A stretch of 64,000 nt of DNA from Anaerolineae bacterium (lineage in GTDB: Bacteria; Chloroflexota; Anaerolineae; Aggregatilineales; Phototrophicaceae). This document shows positions 16,576-24,944 of the stretch, one piece after another. The position numbers and the translations under genes are program-made. A model generated the notes under the pieces. The model was given only the letters and a program-made list of their open reading frames with translations, had not been told where the DNA came from and made no database searches. How positions within the stretch are numbered: the first letter of the stretch is position 1; every line of letters starts with the position of its first letter. The DNA lies in the NCBI GenBank assembly GCA_019912965.1, contig JAIOHM010000113.1:1-64000 (forward strand). Direction: 5' to 3'.

Positions 16576-16783
16576 GTCTATACCCACACAGTTTAGAGTC
16601 GAAATAGCCATGCGTTCGGTACTTTGGGCGATAAACCCTGTAATAGTGAGAAGATTTTGACACTAAAAATGTGTCTCCACCGTTTTCAATCGTCAACCTT
16701 AATTTTAGAACAATTGGTCTGAAATGTCAAGGTCGAATCTTATTTGTGATACTTTCTGCACCTGCGGCGTATAACATGTCAGG

Positions 16784-17317
16784 ATGAACGCTCAACCACG
16801 CATTTTCGAAGCAATCAAAAGTACCGTCCAAGAGACGGATTGGGAAGCGGTGTACTGGGAACAGATGCCGCGTGTGTACAACTTTTTCCGTTACCGGATG
16901 GGCGACAGCGCGTTGGCCGAGGATTTGACGGGGACCACGTTTGTTAAAGCATGGCGCAACCGCGAACAATATTCGCATGATCTGGGCGCATTCTCGACAT
17001 GGTTGTTTACGATTGCACGGCATGTAGCAATCGATCATTTCCGCAGGCAACGGGATGAGGCTTCTTTGGAGATGATGCCTCATTTGATGGACGAGATGGA
17101 TGTGGAAAAGGCTGTGCAGGAGCGCGGTGATTTTGCCCGCCTGCGAACCCTGCTGGAAGGGTTGAGCGAACGGGAGCGCGAACTGGTGGCGCTGAAATAC
17201 GGGGCAGAACTGACCAACCGGGCGATTGCAGAACTGAGCGGGTTGAGCGAATCCAACGTCGGAACGATTTTGCACCGGGTTGTGCATAAACTGCGCGACC
17301 AATGGGAGGAGACATGA
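16784..17317 (+). CDS. ECF-type RNA polymerase sigma factor
   Basis: A 177-residue sigma-70 family protein with only regions 2 and 4. Region 2 spans about residues 25-90 (RVYNFFRYRMGDSALAEDLT, then FVKAWRN and FSTWLFTIARHVAIDHFRRQ). Region 4 spans about 120-172, with LSERERELVALKYGAELTNR and the helix-turn-helix AIAELSGLSESNVGTILHRV. It directs RNA polymerase to a dedicated regulon. Its TGA overlaps the ATG of the next gene (ATGA), so the membrane-anchored WD40 protein is made with it and is the natural candidate for its regulator. No classical zinc-binding anti-sigma gene is present. Confidence 0.9.
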   Translation: MNAQPRIFEAIKSTVQETDWEAVYWEQMPRVYNFFRYRMGDSALAEDLTGTTFVKAWRNREQYSHDLGAFSTWLFTIARHVAIDHFRRQRDEASLEMMPHLMDEMDVEKAVQERGDFARLRTLLEGLSERERELVALKYGAELTNRAIAELSGLSESNVGTILHRVVHKLRDQWEET

Positions 17318-19560
17318 GCGAGGACGATTTTCTGCACAAGCTGCGCGAAAAACCCCGTTCGGATTTCGCTCATGAACTCTATCAACGGATTAGCGAGGAA
17401 GATGAAATGATCGAACCAACAGTGATAACTTCGAGCGGATTTGCACTACACGAACGGTATGCCAGACGGCGATCCCGTTCTCATTATGGATTGACGCTGA
17501 TGGCGGCGGTGCTGGCACTGATTGTGCTCGGTGGTCTAGTGGTTGTGGTCAACAGGCCACAGCGTTCGCAGCCTGAATCGTTGGGGCAGGTTTTAGAAGG
17601 TCTGCAACCGATTACCCCCGAAAATGCAGGCCAACTGCAATTAATCAGTGAAATGGGGAACGGCTATATCGGTGATCTGGCATGGTCGGTTGATGGGAGT
17701 CAACTGGCGGTTAGCGGGATGAAGGGTGTTTGGGTTTATGAGTCTGACAATGCGGAGGCTGAACCGCGTCTGCTGCAAACGGATTCGGGATTTTTGCCAT
17801 CCACGGCTTACAGCCCTGATGGAACCCTGCTGGCGGCGACTGATCGCAACAGCATCCGGTTGTGGGATGCAAAAACAGGCGAACTGAAGTCGGTTTTAAG
17901 CAGCGATTATCTGGTCAATAATCTAACGTTTAGCCCGGATAGCAAACTGCTGCTGACAGGCGAAACTGAGGGTCCGACAGCCGAAGACACCCACTATTTT
18001 GTACGGCTGTGGGATGTTGAACGCGGTGAGATGATCAATCTGCTCGGACAGGGGCAAGGCAGCGTCAATTATCTAACGTTTAGCCCGGACGGTACGCAGG
18101 CGGCGGCGCAAATTCACGGCACGGGATTCAGAGGGACAATTGTTTGGGATACGGCAAGCGGCGAACAACAGCGCGTTTTCCAAAATACTGGGCAAGATAA
18201 CGACGTTAGTGGTGTGGCGTTCAATCCTGTAGACAGTCGGTTGGCACTGCCGAATGATACAGGGGCAACTTTATGGGACAGCAAAACAGGCGAAAAACTC
18301 GGTGAGATCAACATCCCTGCTGCTGGTGGTTTGAGCTTGAATCCCGCACAGTTGCAATTTAGCCCCGATGGAAACCTGCTGGCAATCTCCAGCCGAAATC
18401 TGGGATTATTTTTGTGGGATATGGAAGCGGAAGTATTTTTGCCGAAATCCACAACTCAAAAACTTCTCCGGTGGGTGAATTCCATCGTCTTTAGCCCGGA
18501 TGGACAGAAAATCGCGGCGATCAGCTCCGGGGAGCAGGTTCATATCTGGGATGTTGCAAGCAGCGATGAGGTGCGAACCATTGACGGGTTTGTAGGCAGC
18601 ATACAGGTTTTGCAACTGCTGCCGGATGATTTGACGGTCGTTACCCGGACGGCCAGCGGCGATTTTCATATTTTCGATCTGGCGGCGGCGCAAGAAATCC
18701 AACACTTTGCAACCGGTGGCAGTTCATTTCTTGGACAGAACAGCGATGTCAGTCCTGATGGCAGCACCATCGCTTATTCCGGTTGGGAAGAAGGCGTGCT
18801 TCAGTACAATGCGGTTTCAATTGATATGGGTTTACGCCTGCTTGATCTGGAGAATGGTGAGACAAGCGAAGTTGATTTGATCCCACCGGGGGAAGATGCG
18901 AATAGCAACCTGTACGCCCGGAATTTTTCGAGCCTGGATTACAGCCCAGATGGAAAATGGCTAGTGGGAGTGGGCACTAATTCGAGCGTAGAATTGTTTG
19001 ATGTGAGCAGTGGAACGCCCGTGTTTGACCGCATTATTCTGGATGATCTCAATAAGGGTGTCTGGAGTGCAGTTTTCAGCCCGGACAGCCAATCGGTGGC
19101 TGTTTCGATGCAAAGCAGACCACAAGATGCGACTGCCAAGACACTGGTGATGCTCATTGATCTGGAAACCGGGGAGACACGGGAACTGCTGGATTTGCCG
19201 GAAGAGTCGTATATTCCGCAAATTGAATTCAGCCCTGATGGGAAACAGATCGCGGTGGCGGTCAGTAACGGTGTGATTGAACTGGTCGATGTTGAGTCGG
19301 GCGAGGTTGTTCATGTCTTCGTCAAAGATAATCCATCTCATCGCTATTTTCAGATGGTCGCTTTCAGCCCGGACAGCCGTTTGCTGGCTGCTTCCGGCGG
19401 CGAGTTTTCGCTGTGGGATGTGAGCAGCGGTGAAAAGCTATTTGAGATTGCAGATGAATATCCAGCGGCAAGCATTATCAAGATGAGCAGCGATGGACGG
19501 TTCATCGTGGTTGCCGGATGGGATGGTTTTGTGCAGGTCTGGGGTGTGCTGGAAGGATAA
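17314..19560 (+). CDS. membrane-anchored WD40 beta-propeller protein coupled to the ECF sigma factor
   Basis: The ATG at 17314 overlaps the sigma stop and has GGGAGGAG upstream. The 748-residue product has a cytoplasmic N-terminus of about 57 residues (MSEDDFLHKLREKPRSDFAHELYQR), one transmembrane helix (about 58-80, YGLTLMAAVLALIVLGGLVVV) and an exported part of about 670 residues made of WD40 blades, each with FSPDG or YSPDG and often LWD or IWDV. Thirteen or so such blades would give two propellers. The topology matches a transmembrane anti-sigma factor: a short cytoplasmic sigma-facing segment and an external sensor. The N-terminal segment has no recognisable RseA or zinc anti-sigma motif, so the role rests on gene coupling. 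Confidence 0.82.
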   Translation: MSEDDFLHKLREKPRSDFAHELYQRISEEDEMIEPTVITSSGFALHERYARRRSRSHYGLTLMAAVLALIVLGGLVVVVNRPQRSQPESLGQVLEGLQPITPENAGQLQLISEMGNGYIGDLAWSVDGSQLAVSGMKGVWVYESDNAEAEPRLLQTDSGFLPSTAYSPDGTLLAATDRNSIRLWDAKTGELKSVLSSDYLVNNLTFSPDSKLLLTGETEGPTAEDTHYFVRLWDVERGEMINLLGQGQGSVNYLTFSPDGTQAAAQIHGTGFRGTIVWDTASGEQQRVFQNTGQDNDVSGVAFNPVDSRLALPNDTGATLWDSKTGEKLGEINIPAAGGLSLNPAQLQFSPDGNLLAISSRNLGLFLWDMEAEVFLPKSTTQKLLRWVNSIVFSPDGQKIAAISSGEQVHIWDVASSDEVRTIDGFVGSIQVLQLLPDDLTVVTRTASGDFHIFDLAAAQEIQHFATGGSSFLGQNSDVSPDGSTIAYSGWEEGVLQYNAVSIDMGLRLLDLENGETSEVDLIPPGEDANSNLYARNFSSLDYSPDGKWLVGVGTNSSVELFDVSSGTPVFDRIILDDLNKGVWSAVFSPDSQSVAVSMQSRPQDATAKTLVMLIDLETGETRELLDLPEESYIPQIEFSPDGKQIAVAVSNGVIELVDVESGEVVHVFVKDNPSHRYFQMVAFSPDSRLLAASGGEFSLWDVSSGEKLFEIADEYPAASIIKMSSDGRFIVVAGWDGFVQVWGVLEG

Positions 19561-19580
19561 AACCGAGGTCGAATCTTCAC

Positions 19581-19626
19581 AAGAGCTGGTATGTACCACA
19601 AGGGTACATCCCGGCTCTTTTTGTTT
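19581..19626 (+). terminator. intrinsic terminator of the sigma/WD40 operon
   Basis: AAGAGC with TGGTATGTACC pairs with GGGTACATCCCGGCTCTT around ACAA, then TTTTTGTTTTG follows. Confidence 0.82.
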
Positions 19627-19705
19627 TGCAGAAACATAGCGTTCCAATACTGTTATTGTATGGCTTGCATTAAAGAAGTATGTACTGATTTGTTATATTG
19701 TTTAG

Positions 19706-19734
19706 TTGACAGATCGGCTAGTTGTAGACAAAAT
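19706..19734 (+). promoter_or_regulatory. predicted promoter of the three-gene unknown operon
   Basis: A perfect -35 TTGACA (19706-19711) is followed after 17 bases by CAAAAT (19729-19734), about 60 bases upstream of the first ATG. Confidence 0.38.
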
Positions 19735-19793
19735 GAATAATGTAAAGGTATTGTTTTTGTAAGCTCTCTTACTATAACGAAAGCCGCTCAGGC

Positions 19794-20540
19794 ATGGTCA
19801 ATTCATGGGCCGCCGCATTTGAAAAAGTGACATCGCATCTGTGTGACCAAGGATTGCCAACCGAGTGGTACGTTCTGCCGAATTATGCTGGCTATGCGGC
19901 AGTTACAGGCGGTGAATCAGTTGATGTGTATTGTTTGGAAGCCTTGTTAGGGGTATCGCACCTCAAGCCTGACCATAAGACTTATGCTGTGTTGCAGGCA
20001 TTTGATACCCGCTATCCGAATCTGGGACTCATCACATTGGTTGAGCGACGGATCAGCGATGGCGCGCCGAATACGACCAGCCAACCTGTATACAATCATC
20101 GGATTGACAATAAGTATTCGTACACATTCCTTCCCGCCATGCACACTGCACTCAATGCACTCGACCCGACCGGACAGGGAAAGAGTTTGCTGGTGCAGTC
20201 GTACCATGCACGGATTACAGTCGGTGATTTGCCCCAAGCTATCGTGGCAACCGTGCGGTTGATGCTGCGTTTTAAGCGTGATGGGCAACTCGCCCAGATT
20301 GCGGTTGACTTCGATGATCCATTAACAGTTTTCATTGCTCGTTTGGTTGGGCCACTGGCGGCGAACCGCAGTGTGCATTACCTCTCGCGACAATCTACGC
20401 TATCGGGACTTGAAATTCCGTTACGAAATCCCTTTCAGAAATCTTTATATTGCATTGGGAATAACTCATCTACACTAGATGAAGGGTTCGTCATCGCACA
20501 TAACTACCTCGATCAGCATTACCAATCCCCAGTCCGTTAG
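19794..20540 (+). CDS. protein of unknown function, first gene of a three-gene operon
   Basis: A 248-residue soluble protein without signal peptide or membrane helix. I do not recognise a family or a catalytic motif. It is mixed alpha/beta, with a hydrophobic N-terminal strand block (LPTEWYVLPNYAGYAAVTG) and a Leu/Arg-rich helix in the middle (QAIVATVRLMLRFKRDGQLA). The ribosome binding site is weak. The next gene begins 14 bases after its stop, so cotranscription is very likely; its role should be read together with the terpene-synthase-like neighbour. Confidence 0.55.
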   Translation: MVNSWAAAFEKVTSHLCDQGLPTEWYVLPNYAGYAAVTGGESVDVYCLEALLGVSHLKPDHKTYAVLQAFDTRYPNLGLITLVERRISDGAPNTTSQPVYNHRIDNKYSYTFLPAMHTALNALDPTGQGKSLLVQSYHARITVGDLPQAIVATVRLMLRFKRDGQLAQIAVDFDDPLTVFIARLVGPLAANRSVHYLSRQSTLSGLEIPLRNPFQKSLYCIGNNSSTLDEGFVIAHNYLDQHYQSPVR

Positions 20541-20554
20541 AAACAGGTGAACTT

Positions 20555-21943
20555 GTGACTAAACCAGCACAACAGAAAAATACCCGGTTTGAGTATGCAC
20601 TTAAACTGAACGTTGAAGGTGTTCGGCAAAGCCTGCAACATATGCCTGAATCGTCCTACAAAAGCTACTGTATATGGGTTTTGAATACCCCTCAATTCGC
20701 CGGACAGTGGTTGCAGTTGATGGGCATTGAGAGTTTAATCCGGCTGACAGGCGGTTTACTCGATGATCTGTTGAATAACGATGAGTGGTTGAAACTGGTA
20801 CCGTACAGTGTGCCTATCAATGTTTCGCAGATGTACGAGGTGGTTTCGGATAATCTAGCGATTGGTTTGGGTCATCGTTCACCCAATGACGCTACTTTCA
20901 ACACACGCAGTCAACTGGTTTATACCTTTAATCAGGCTACTATCCAACGGCTAAAGGGTGACAGTCGTCAGAGCGCCCGCGAACTGCTCGACCCATTTAT
21001 CCCGCTCATGCGAAAAATTTCGACGTTTGAGCAAAGCCTAAGCGCGGATAAACATCTGGCACTGGCACATCAGTTTTTGAATAAGCGTCCCAGCAATACG
21101 CTCAATACGGAGTATGTATCGCATTTTGATACACCACCGGGGCACTGGATCGGTGTCGAAGGTCATCCGATGCAGGATTTGGAGTATGCGCTGCATCCGT
21201 TGTTAGTGGCGAATATGGAAACCTGCATTGATCTGACTGCTGTATTGCAGGATAGCCTGAGCCATCCATTACTGGTGGATGGGTTAATCCGGCGGTATCA
21301 GGGTGTCAATGATCTGCTCGATCAACAGACATTCTCGATGGATGATCTTTTACGGATTAGCACCAATACAATCATGGTTGTGCCGACACTGGCGTATTAC
21401 ATTGGCGTGATTGTAGAAAAAGTACATCCCATTCCAACTTATCATCAGGTGTTGGAGGATGGCAGTTTGCTGCGGGTGTTGGAAGATGCGGCACTGCTGG
21501 TACGGCTGTTGAATGATATGGGAACGCTGCTGCTGGAACAGTCGTCCAATGATCGTTTGGGTTTTATCCAATCGCTCCATGCACTGAATCAGTCCCAATC
21601 GTTCTCCAGTTTTGAACAATTGATGCTGGAAGCAACCGGACGGCAGGGTGTATTGCTGACACGGCTGCGTAAAGATGTGAAGTTTGGGGAGTTCAATGTC
21701 GGTCTGCATTCGGTGCGGCAAATCGAGAACGTGAGTGAGGCCATAGAGGTTTTCGCTGAGCAACTCAACCTTATCACCAATGTCTACCGGGAACGGATGC
21801 ACCGACTGCATGAAGGTGTTGAAGACCTGAATCGACGGCTGGACAGCAATCTGGCGGGTGATCTGTCGATGCGGTTTGTGCAGTTTCATCGACATACCTA
21901 CAGCCATTCCTTTGAATCGGCTCACGGGGAGTATGCTGTCTAG
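20555..21943 (+). CDS. all-helical protein with a class I terpene-synthase-like NSE motif
   Basis: A 462-residue protein, GTG start with AGGTGA upstream. It looks wholly alpha-helical. RLLNDMGTLLLE (residues 317-328) fits the second metal-binding motif of class I terpene synthases, (N/D)DxxSxxxE, with N320, D321, T324 and E328. The region before it (SMDDLLRISTNTIMVVPTL, then VLEDAALLV) follows the helix pattern that precedes this motif in those enzymes. The first aspartate-rich motif is not where expected: LLDDLLNNDEW occurs at 69-78, about 250 residues upstream instead of about 140. So it may be a divergent terpene synthase, an inactive relative, or a chance match. Role unknown. Confidence 0.5.
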   Translation: MTKPAQQKNTRFEYALKLNVEGVRQSLQHMPESSYKSYCIWVLNTPQFAGQWLQLMGIESLIRLTGGLLDDLLNNDEWLKLVPYSVPINVSQMYEVVSDNLAIGLGHRSPNDATFNTRSQLVYTFNQATIQRLKGDSRQSARELLDPFIPLMRKISTFEQSLSADKHLALAHQFLNKRPSNTLNTEYVSHFDTPPGHWIGVEGHPMQDLEYALHPLLVANMETCIDLTAVLQDSLSHPLLVDGLIRRYQGVNDLLDQQTFSMDDLLRISTNTIMVVPTLAYYIGVIVEKVHPIPTYHQVLEDGSLLRVLEDAALLVRLLNDMGTLLLEQSSNDRLGFIQSLHALNQSQSFSSFEQLMLEATGRQGVLLTRLRKDVKFGEFNVGLHSVRQIENVSEAIEVFAEQLNLITNVYRERMHRLHEGVEDLNRRLDSNLAGDLSMRFVQFHRHTYSHSFESAHGEYAV

Positions 21944-22021
21944 ATTCTCAATTGGGGATGTGGGCAAAATTGCTATATACTGGAAACAGTTAATGCGATT
22001 GTAATTTAGAGAGACCACATC

Positions 22022-22381
22022 ATGGCACATGAAATTATGCCGAGTCCGCACCCGAATATCGTCTGTTTACGGTTGTATGGTGATGTAGCTGCTGAAGACA
22101 TGGTTCTCAACACCGAAATCGGCCTCGATAAAGGAGAGCCGATTTATGTTCTGGTGGATGCATCTGAGTTGAGTCTGGCGCTGCCCGCAAATTATCTGGA
22201 TACAGCGCGGAACAGTTTCTTCATTAATCCCAACATGGCGCATCTCTCGGTCTATACCGGGTCAACCATGCTGGATGCAATTGGCAATATGATCGCCAAA
22301 TTGACGCGCCGCCGCGACCGTCTCTCGCTGCACAAATCGCGAGACGAAGCTCTGAACCATCTGTTGAAAATGGTGAAGTAG
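22022..22381 (+). CDS. small STAS/SpoIIAA-like protein
   Basis: A 119-residue soluble protein with GAGAG before the ATG. The pattern is strand (IVCLRLYGDVAAEDM), strand (IYVLVDASEL), helix, strand (HLSVYTG), amphipathic helix and a last LSLHKSRDEALNHLLKM helix. This resembles the STAS/SpoIIAA-like fold of small proteins that report on partners rather than catalyse. It lies 78 bp after the helical gene and ends the operon, as a terminator follows. Function unknown; the family call is from secondary-structure pattern only. Confidence 0.5.
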   Translation: MAHEIMPSPHPNIVCLRLYGDVAAEDMVLNTEIGLDKGEPIYVLVDASELSLALPANYLDTARNSFFINPNMAHLSVYTGSTMLDAIGNMIAKLTRRRDRLSLHKSRDEALNHLLKMVK

Positions 22382-22422
22382 GCCGCTAAACAGGTTTCGA
22401 AAAACCGCATCGTTAGCATTCG

Positions 22423-22453
22423 GGGCATGGCTATAGCTATGCCCTGTGTTTTT
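22423..22453 (+). terminator. intrinsic terminator after the three-gene operon
   Basis: GGGCATGGC and GCTATGCCC pair (one G-U) around a 4-base loop, followed by TGTGTTTTT. Confidence 0.75.
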
Positions 22454-22542
22454 ACCCGGTTAGAAATCTATTTGCTGGCGAGTGCCGGGGTAGTGTATAG
22501 TTTGTCCAAGAGGAATGTCTACAATGCCGTTAAGGAGTCCCC

Positions 22543-23637
22543 ATGCGCGCACTGCGATCCGTTGGCAAATGGTTCTGGCGTTTCATGGTAATTTTTTCGT
22601 TTATCGTAAATATTATATTGGTTGTAGTGCTGGCCGTGCTGCTGCTGACTATTTTTGACATCAAAGCAAATATTGCCCAGCCATTGATTGAAGGGCTGCA
22701 CAGCAGTTTTGTGGGGCTCAATGATGCGACCATCGACTGGACAATTCCAGTACGAACCAGTATTGATGTTACCGATAAAACGATTACTGTTGATGACAGC
22801 ATTCTGCTGGACAAAGATACCATCGTCACTTTGACTGACAATGTATACCTGAATGTGACGGCTAACATCACACTGCCGGGTGTGGGAAATTTGAATAATG
22901 CACAGGTGGCGTTGGCGCTGCCAAAGGATTTGCAACTCCCAGTGCATCTGTCGCTGGATGTACCGATATTGATTGATGTTCCCGTCAACCTTGAAGATAT
23001 TCCGGTTGATCTGGATGTGCGGGCCGTTATTCCGTTGAGCCAAACCCAACTTCATGATCCGGTGGAAAATTTGCGCCTGCTGTTCGAGCCTATTGTACGT
23101 ATATTGGGGAATCTGCCGGGTGATTTCAGCGAAGTCGGGCCGTTTGTCGGGAATGTGGTCAGCGGTAATACGCCAAATTTGCTGGCTGAAACTCAGTACA
23201 GTCAGAATCCCTGGCCCGGTTTTTCGACCACAGCGGGCTTGAATTACGACATGGCAAATGTGCCTGTGCCGCCGGAGAATGTGCCCGCGCTAACAGGCAT
23301 CCAAGCAACGGGTGGTATTCCGGCACTCGATCAGGGTATCCGTCCTGAGCTATATCAAAGTGGCGACCCGCTTACGGTGAATGCACAGGCTGTGCAGGGG
23401 GCACAGGCACAGGGTATTGCGCCACAGTATTATGATGGAACTTATTCAGATTATGCAGGCAGTCCGTTGAAACAGGCGCTGACTGCGTCACAAGGGGCAG
23501 GTACTTCTCCAGATACCCCACCGCCTGTAGAGGGTGGGCAACAACCTCCGGTGCAACCCGGTAACGGGGGACAATCCGGCGTAACGATCACGCCAACGCC
23601 TTCGGAAGATTTGGGCATTTTACCCCCCGGTGGTTAG
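22543..23637 (+). CDS. membrane-anchored exported protein of unknown function with Pro/Gly-rich tail
   Basis: A 364-residue protein with AAGGAG before the ATG. One transmembrane helix at about residues 10-40 (FMVIFSFIVNIILVVVLAVL) is followed by a beta-rich region with repeated valine/threonine strands (IDVTDKTITVDD, then TIVTLTDNVYLNVTANITLP), and a C-terminal 100 residues rich in Pro, Gly and Gln (DTPPPVEGGQQPPVQPGNGG). The middle part names several pairs of short strands that would form a sheet lying along the membrane. No enzymatic motif is visible. It is monocistronic, closed by a terminator. Confidence 0.65.
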   Translation: MRALRSVGKWFWRFMVIFSFIVNIILVVVLAVLLLTIFDIKANIAQPLIEGLHSSFVGLNDATIDWTIPVRTSIDVTDKTITVDDSILLDKDTIVTLTDNVYLNVTANITLPGVGNLNNAQVALALPKDLQLPVHLSLDVPILIDVPVNLEDIPVDLDVRAVIPLSQTQLHDPVENLRLLFEPIVRILGNLPGDFSEVGPFVGNVVSGNTPNLLAETQYSQNPWPGFSTTAGLNYDMANVPVPPENVPALTGIQATGGIPALDQGIRPELYQSGDPLTVNAQAVQGAQAQGIAPQYYDGTYSDYAGSPLKQALTASQGAGTSPDTPPPVEGGQQPPVQPGNGGQSGVTITPTPSEDLGILPPGG

Positions 23638-23647
23638 TTCAACCCTA

Positions 23648-23685
23648 TCCCCTTTCCATAATCGTGGAAGGGGGATTTGTTTTTA
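23648..23685 (+). terminator. intrinsic terminator
   Basis: ATCCCCTTTCCA and TGGAAGGGGGAT pair with one G-U around a short loop, followed by TTGTTTTTAT. Confidence 0.75.
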
Positions 23686-23776
23686 TATACCGGACTCTCT
23701 ACATTTCCAACGATTCTCCTTATAATGGGAATGCGGCGTTATAAACGCACATCCAATCAGATTTTGAGGAAGCATC

Positions 23777-24676
23777 ATGCCCAAGCCAGAACCCCGTCCG
23801 CGTATTTGCGACTATGAAGGCTCGAATTACCGCACCGAGTTTTGGGAAGGTAAGGGTCGCAATTATGAAGACCTCGTGGAACGGATTGCCCTCCGCCGAC
23901 TGCTGCCATCCCAAGGGCGGCGCCTGCTGGAAGTTGGGGCGGGTTTTGGGCGCTTGACGAGTGAGTATGACGCTTATGATCAAGTCGTTTTGATGGATTA
24001 TTCATTCTCTCAACTGCGTTATGCCCAAGATCAGTTGGGAACGGATGACCGTTATGTTTATGTAGCGGCGGATGCCTATCATCTGCCGTTTCGCCCCGGC
24101 GTTTTTGATGGTGCGACGATTATCCGGGTTATCCACCATATGGCAGATGTCGAGTCCGTGTTGGGGCAGGTACGGCGGTCACTGATTCCCGGCGGGGTGC
24201 TGATTCTGGAATATGCCAACAAACGCAACCTGAAAGCGATGTACCGTTTTTCGCGCGGATTGCAGAGCTGGAATCCTTACGACCTTGATCCGGTGGAATT
24301 TGTAGAGCTAAACTTTGACTTCCATCCAGGCTATATGCGACTTAAGCTGGAAGAAGCCGGATTTGCGATGAAACGCAGTATGCCCGTGTCATTTTTCCGG
24401 GTGGGCGCATTGAAAGATCGTGTGCCAACGGGGTTTCTGGCGGGACTGGATGGTTTGCTGCAACTAACCGGTTTGCATTATACGCCGAGTGTTTTCACCA
24501 AGAATATCGCCGTTGGTAATTCTCCGAATAACATTAATCATCTGTCGCTGTTTGTGTGCCCATCATGTGGGGAAGAATTGACACGCATCGGCAACACAAT
24601 GATGTGCAAGGCGTGTAATCAACGGTGGGCGATCCGGGATGGAATCTACGATTTTAAAGCGCCGCTGGAAGACTAA
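23777..24676 (+). CDS. class I SAM-dependent methyltransferase with C-terminal zinc ribbon
   Basis: A 299-residue protein, GAGGAAG before the ATG. The Rossmann-fold SAM site is RRLLEVGAGFGRLTSEY (motif I), VVLMDYSFSQLRYAQ (motif II) and YVAADAYHLPFRPGVFDGAT (motif III/IV). At the C-terminus, CPSCGEELTRIG and MCKACNQRW supply four cysteines of a zinc ribbon, followed by IRDGIYDF, a Trm112-like ending. The substrate is unknown; such proteins methylate small molecules, quinones or sugars. The 268-bp gap after it contains no gene and no clear signal. Confidence 0.82.
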   Translation: MPKPEPRPRICDYEGSNYRTEFWEGKGRNYEDLVERIALRRLLPSQGRRLLEVGAGFGRLTSEYDAYDQVVLMDYSFSQLRYAQDQLGTDDRYVYVAADAYHLPFRPGVFDGATIIRVIHHMADVESVLGQVRRSLIPGGVLILEYANKRNLKAMYRFSRGLQSWNPYDLDPVEFVELNFDFHPGYMRLKLEEAGFAMKRSMPVSFFRVGALKDRVPTGFLAGLDGLLQLTGLHYTPSVFTKNIAVGNSPNNINHLSLFVCPSCGEELTRIGNTMMCKACNQRWAIRDGIYDFKAPLED

Positions 24677-24944
24677 TGGATAAATGGATTAGAAAATGCC
24701 TAACCCAAGCGGGGTAAAGGCATCCATGAAGTTGGTCGAAAACAGGGTTTCGTTCAAATAGTTCTCAAAGTCATCCAGCAAGGGAAACTTCGCTGGCTTT
24801 TGTTTTATACTCACCTGCTCGGAACTATCATGCAGTTGCCAAGCGTATTCATATCTCCCTTCATCATGCTGTTTTGTGGCTGATTTAGAGGCCAGCTATA
24901 CTACGGCCTGAAATTGGCGAAACATCGAAAAGGCCATCTCTTTT

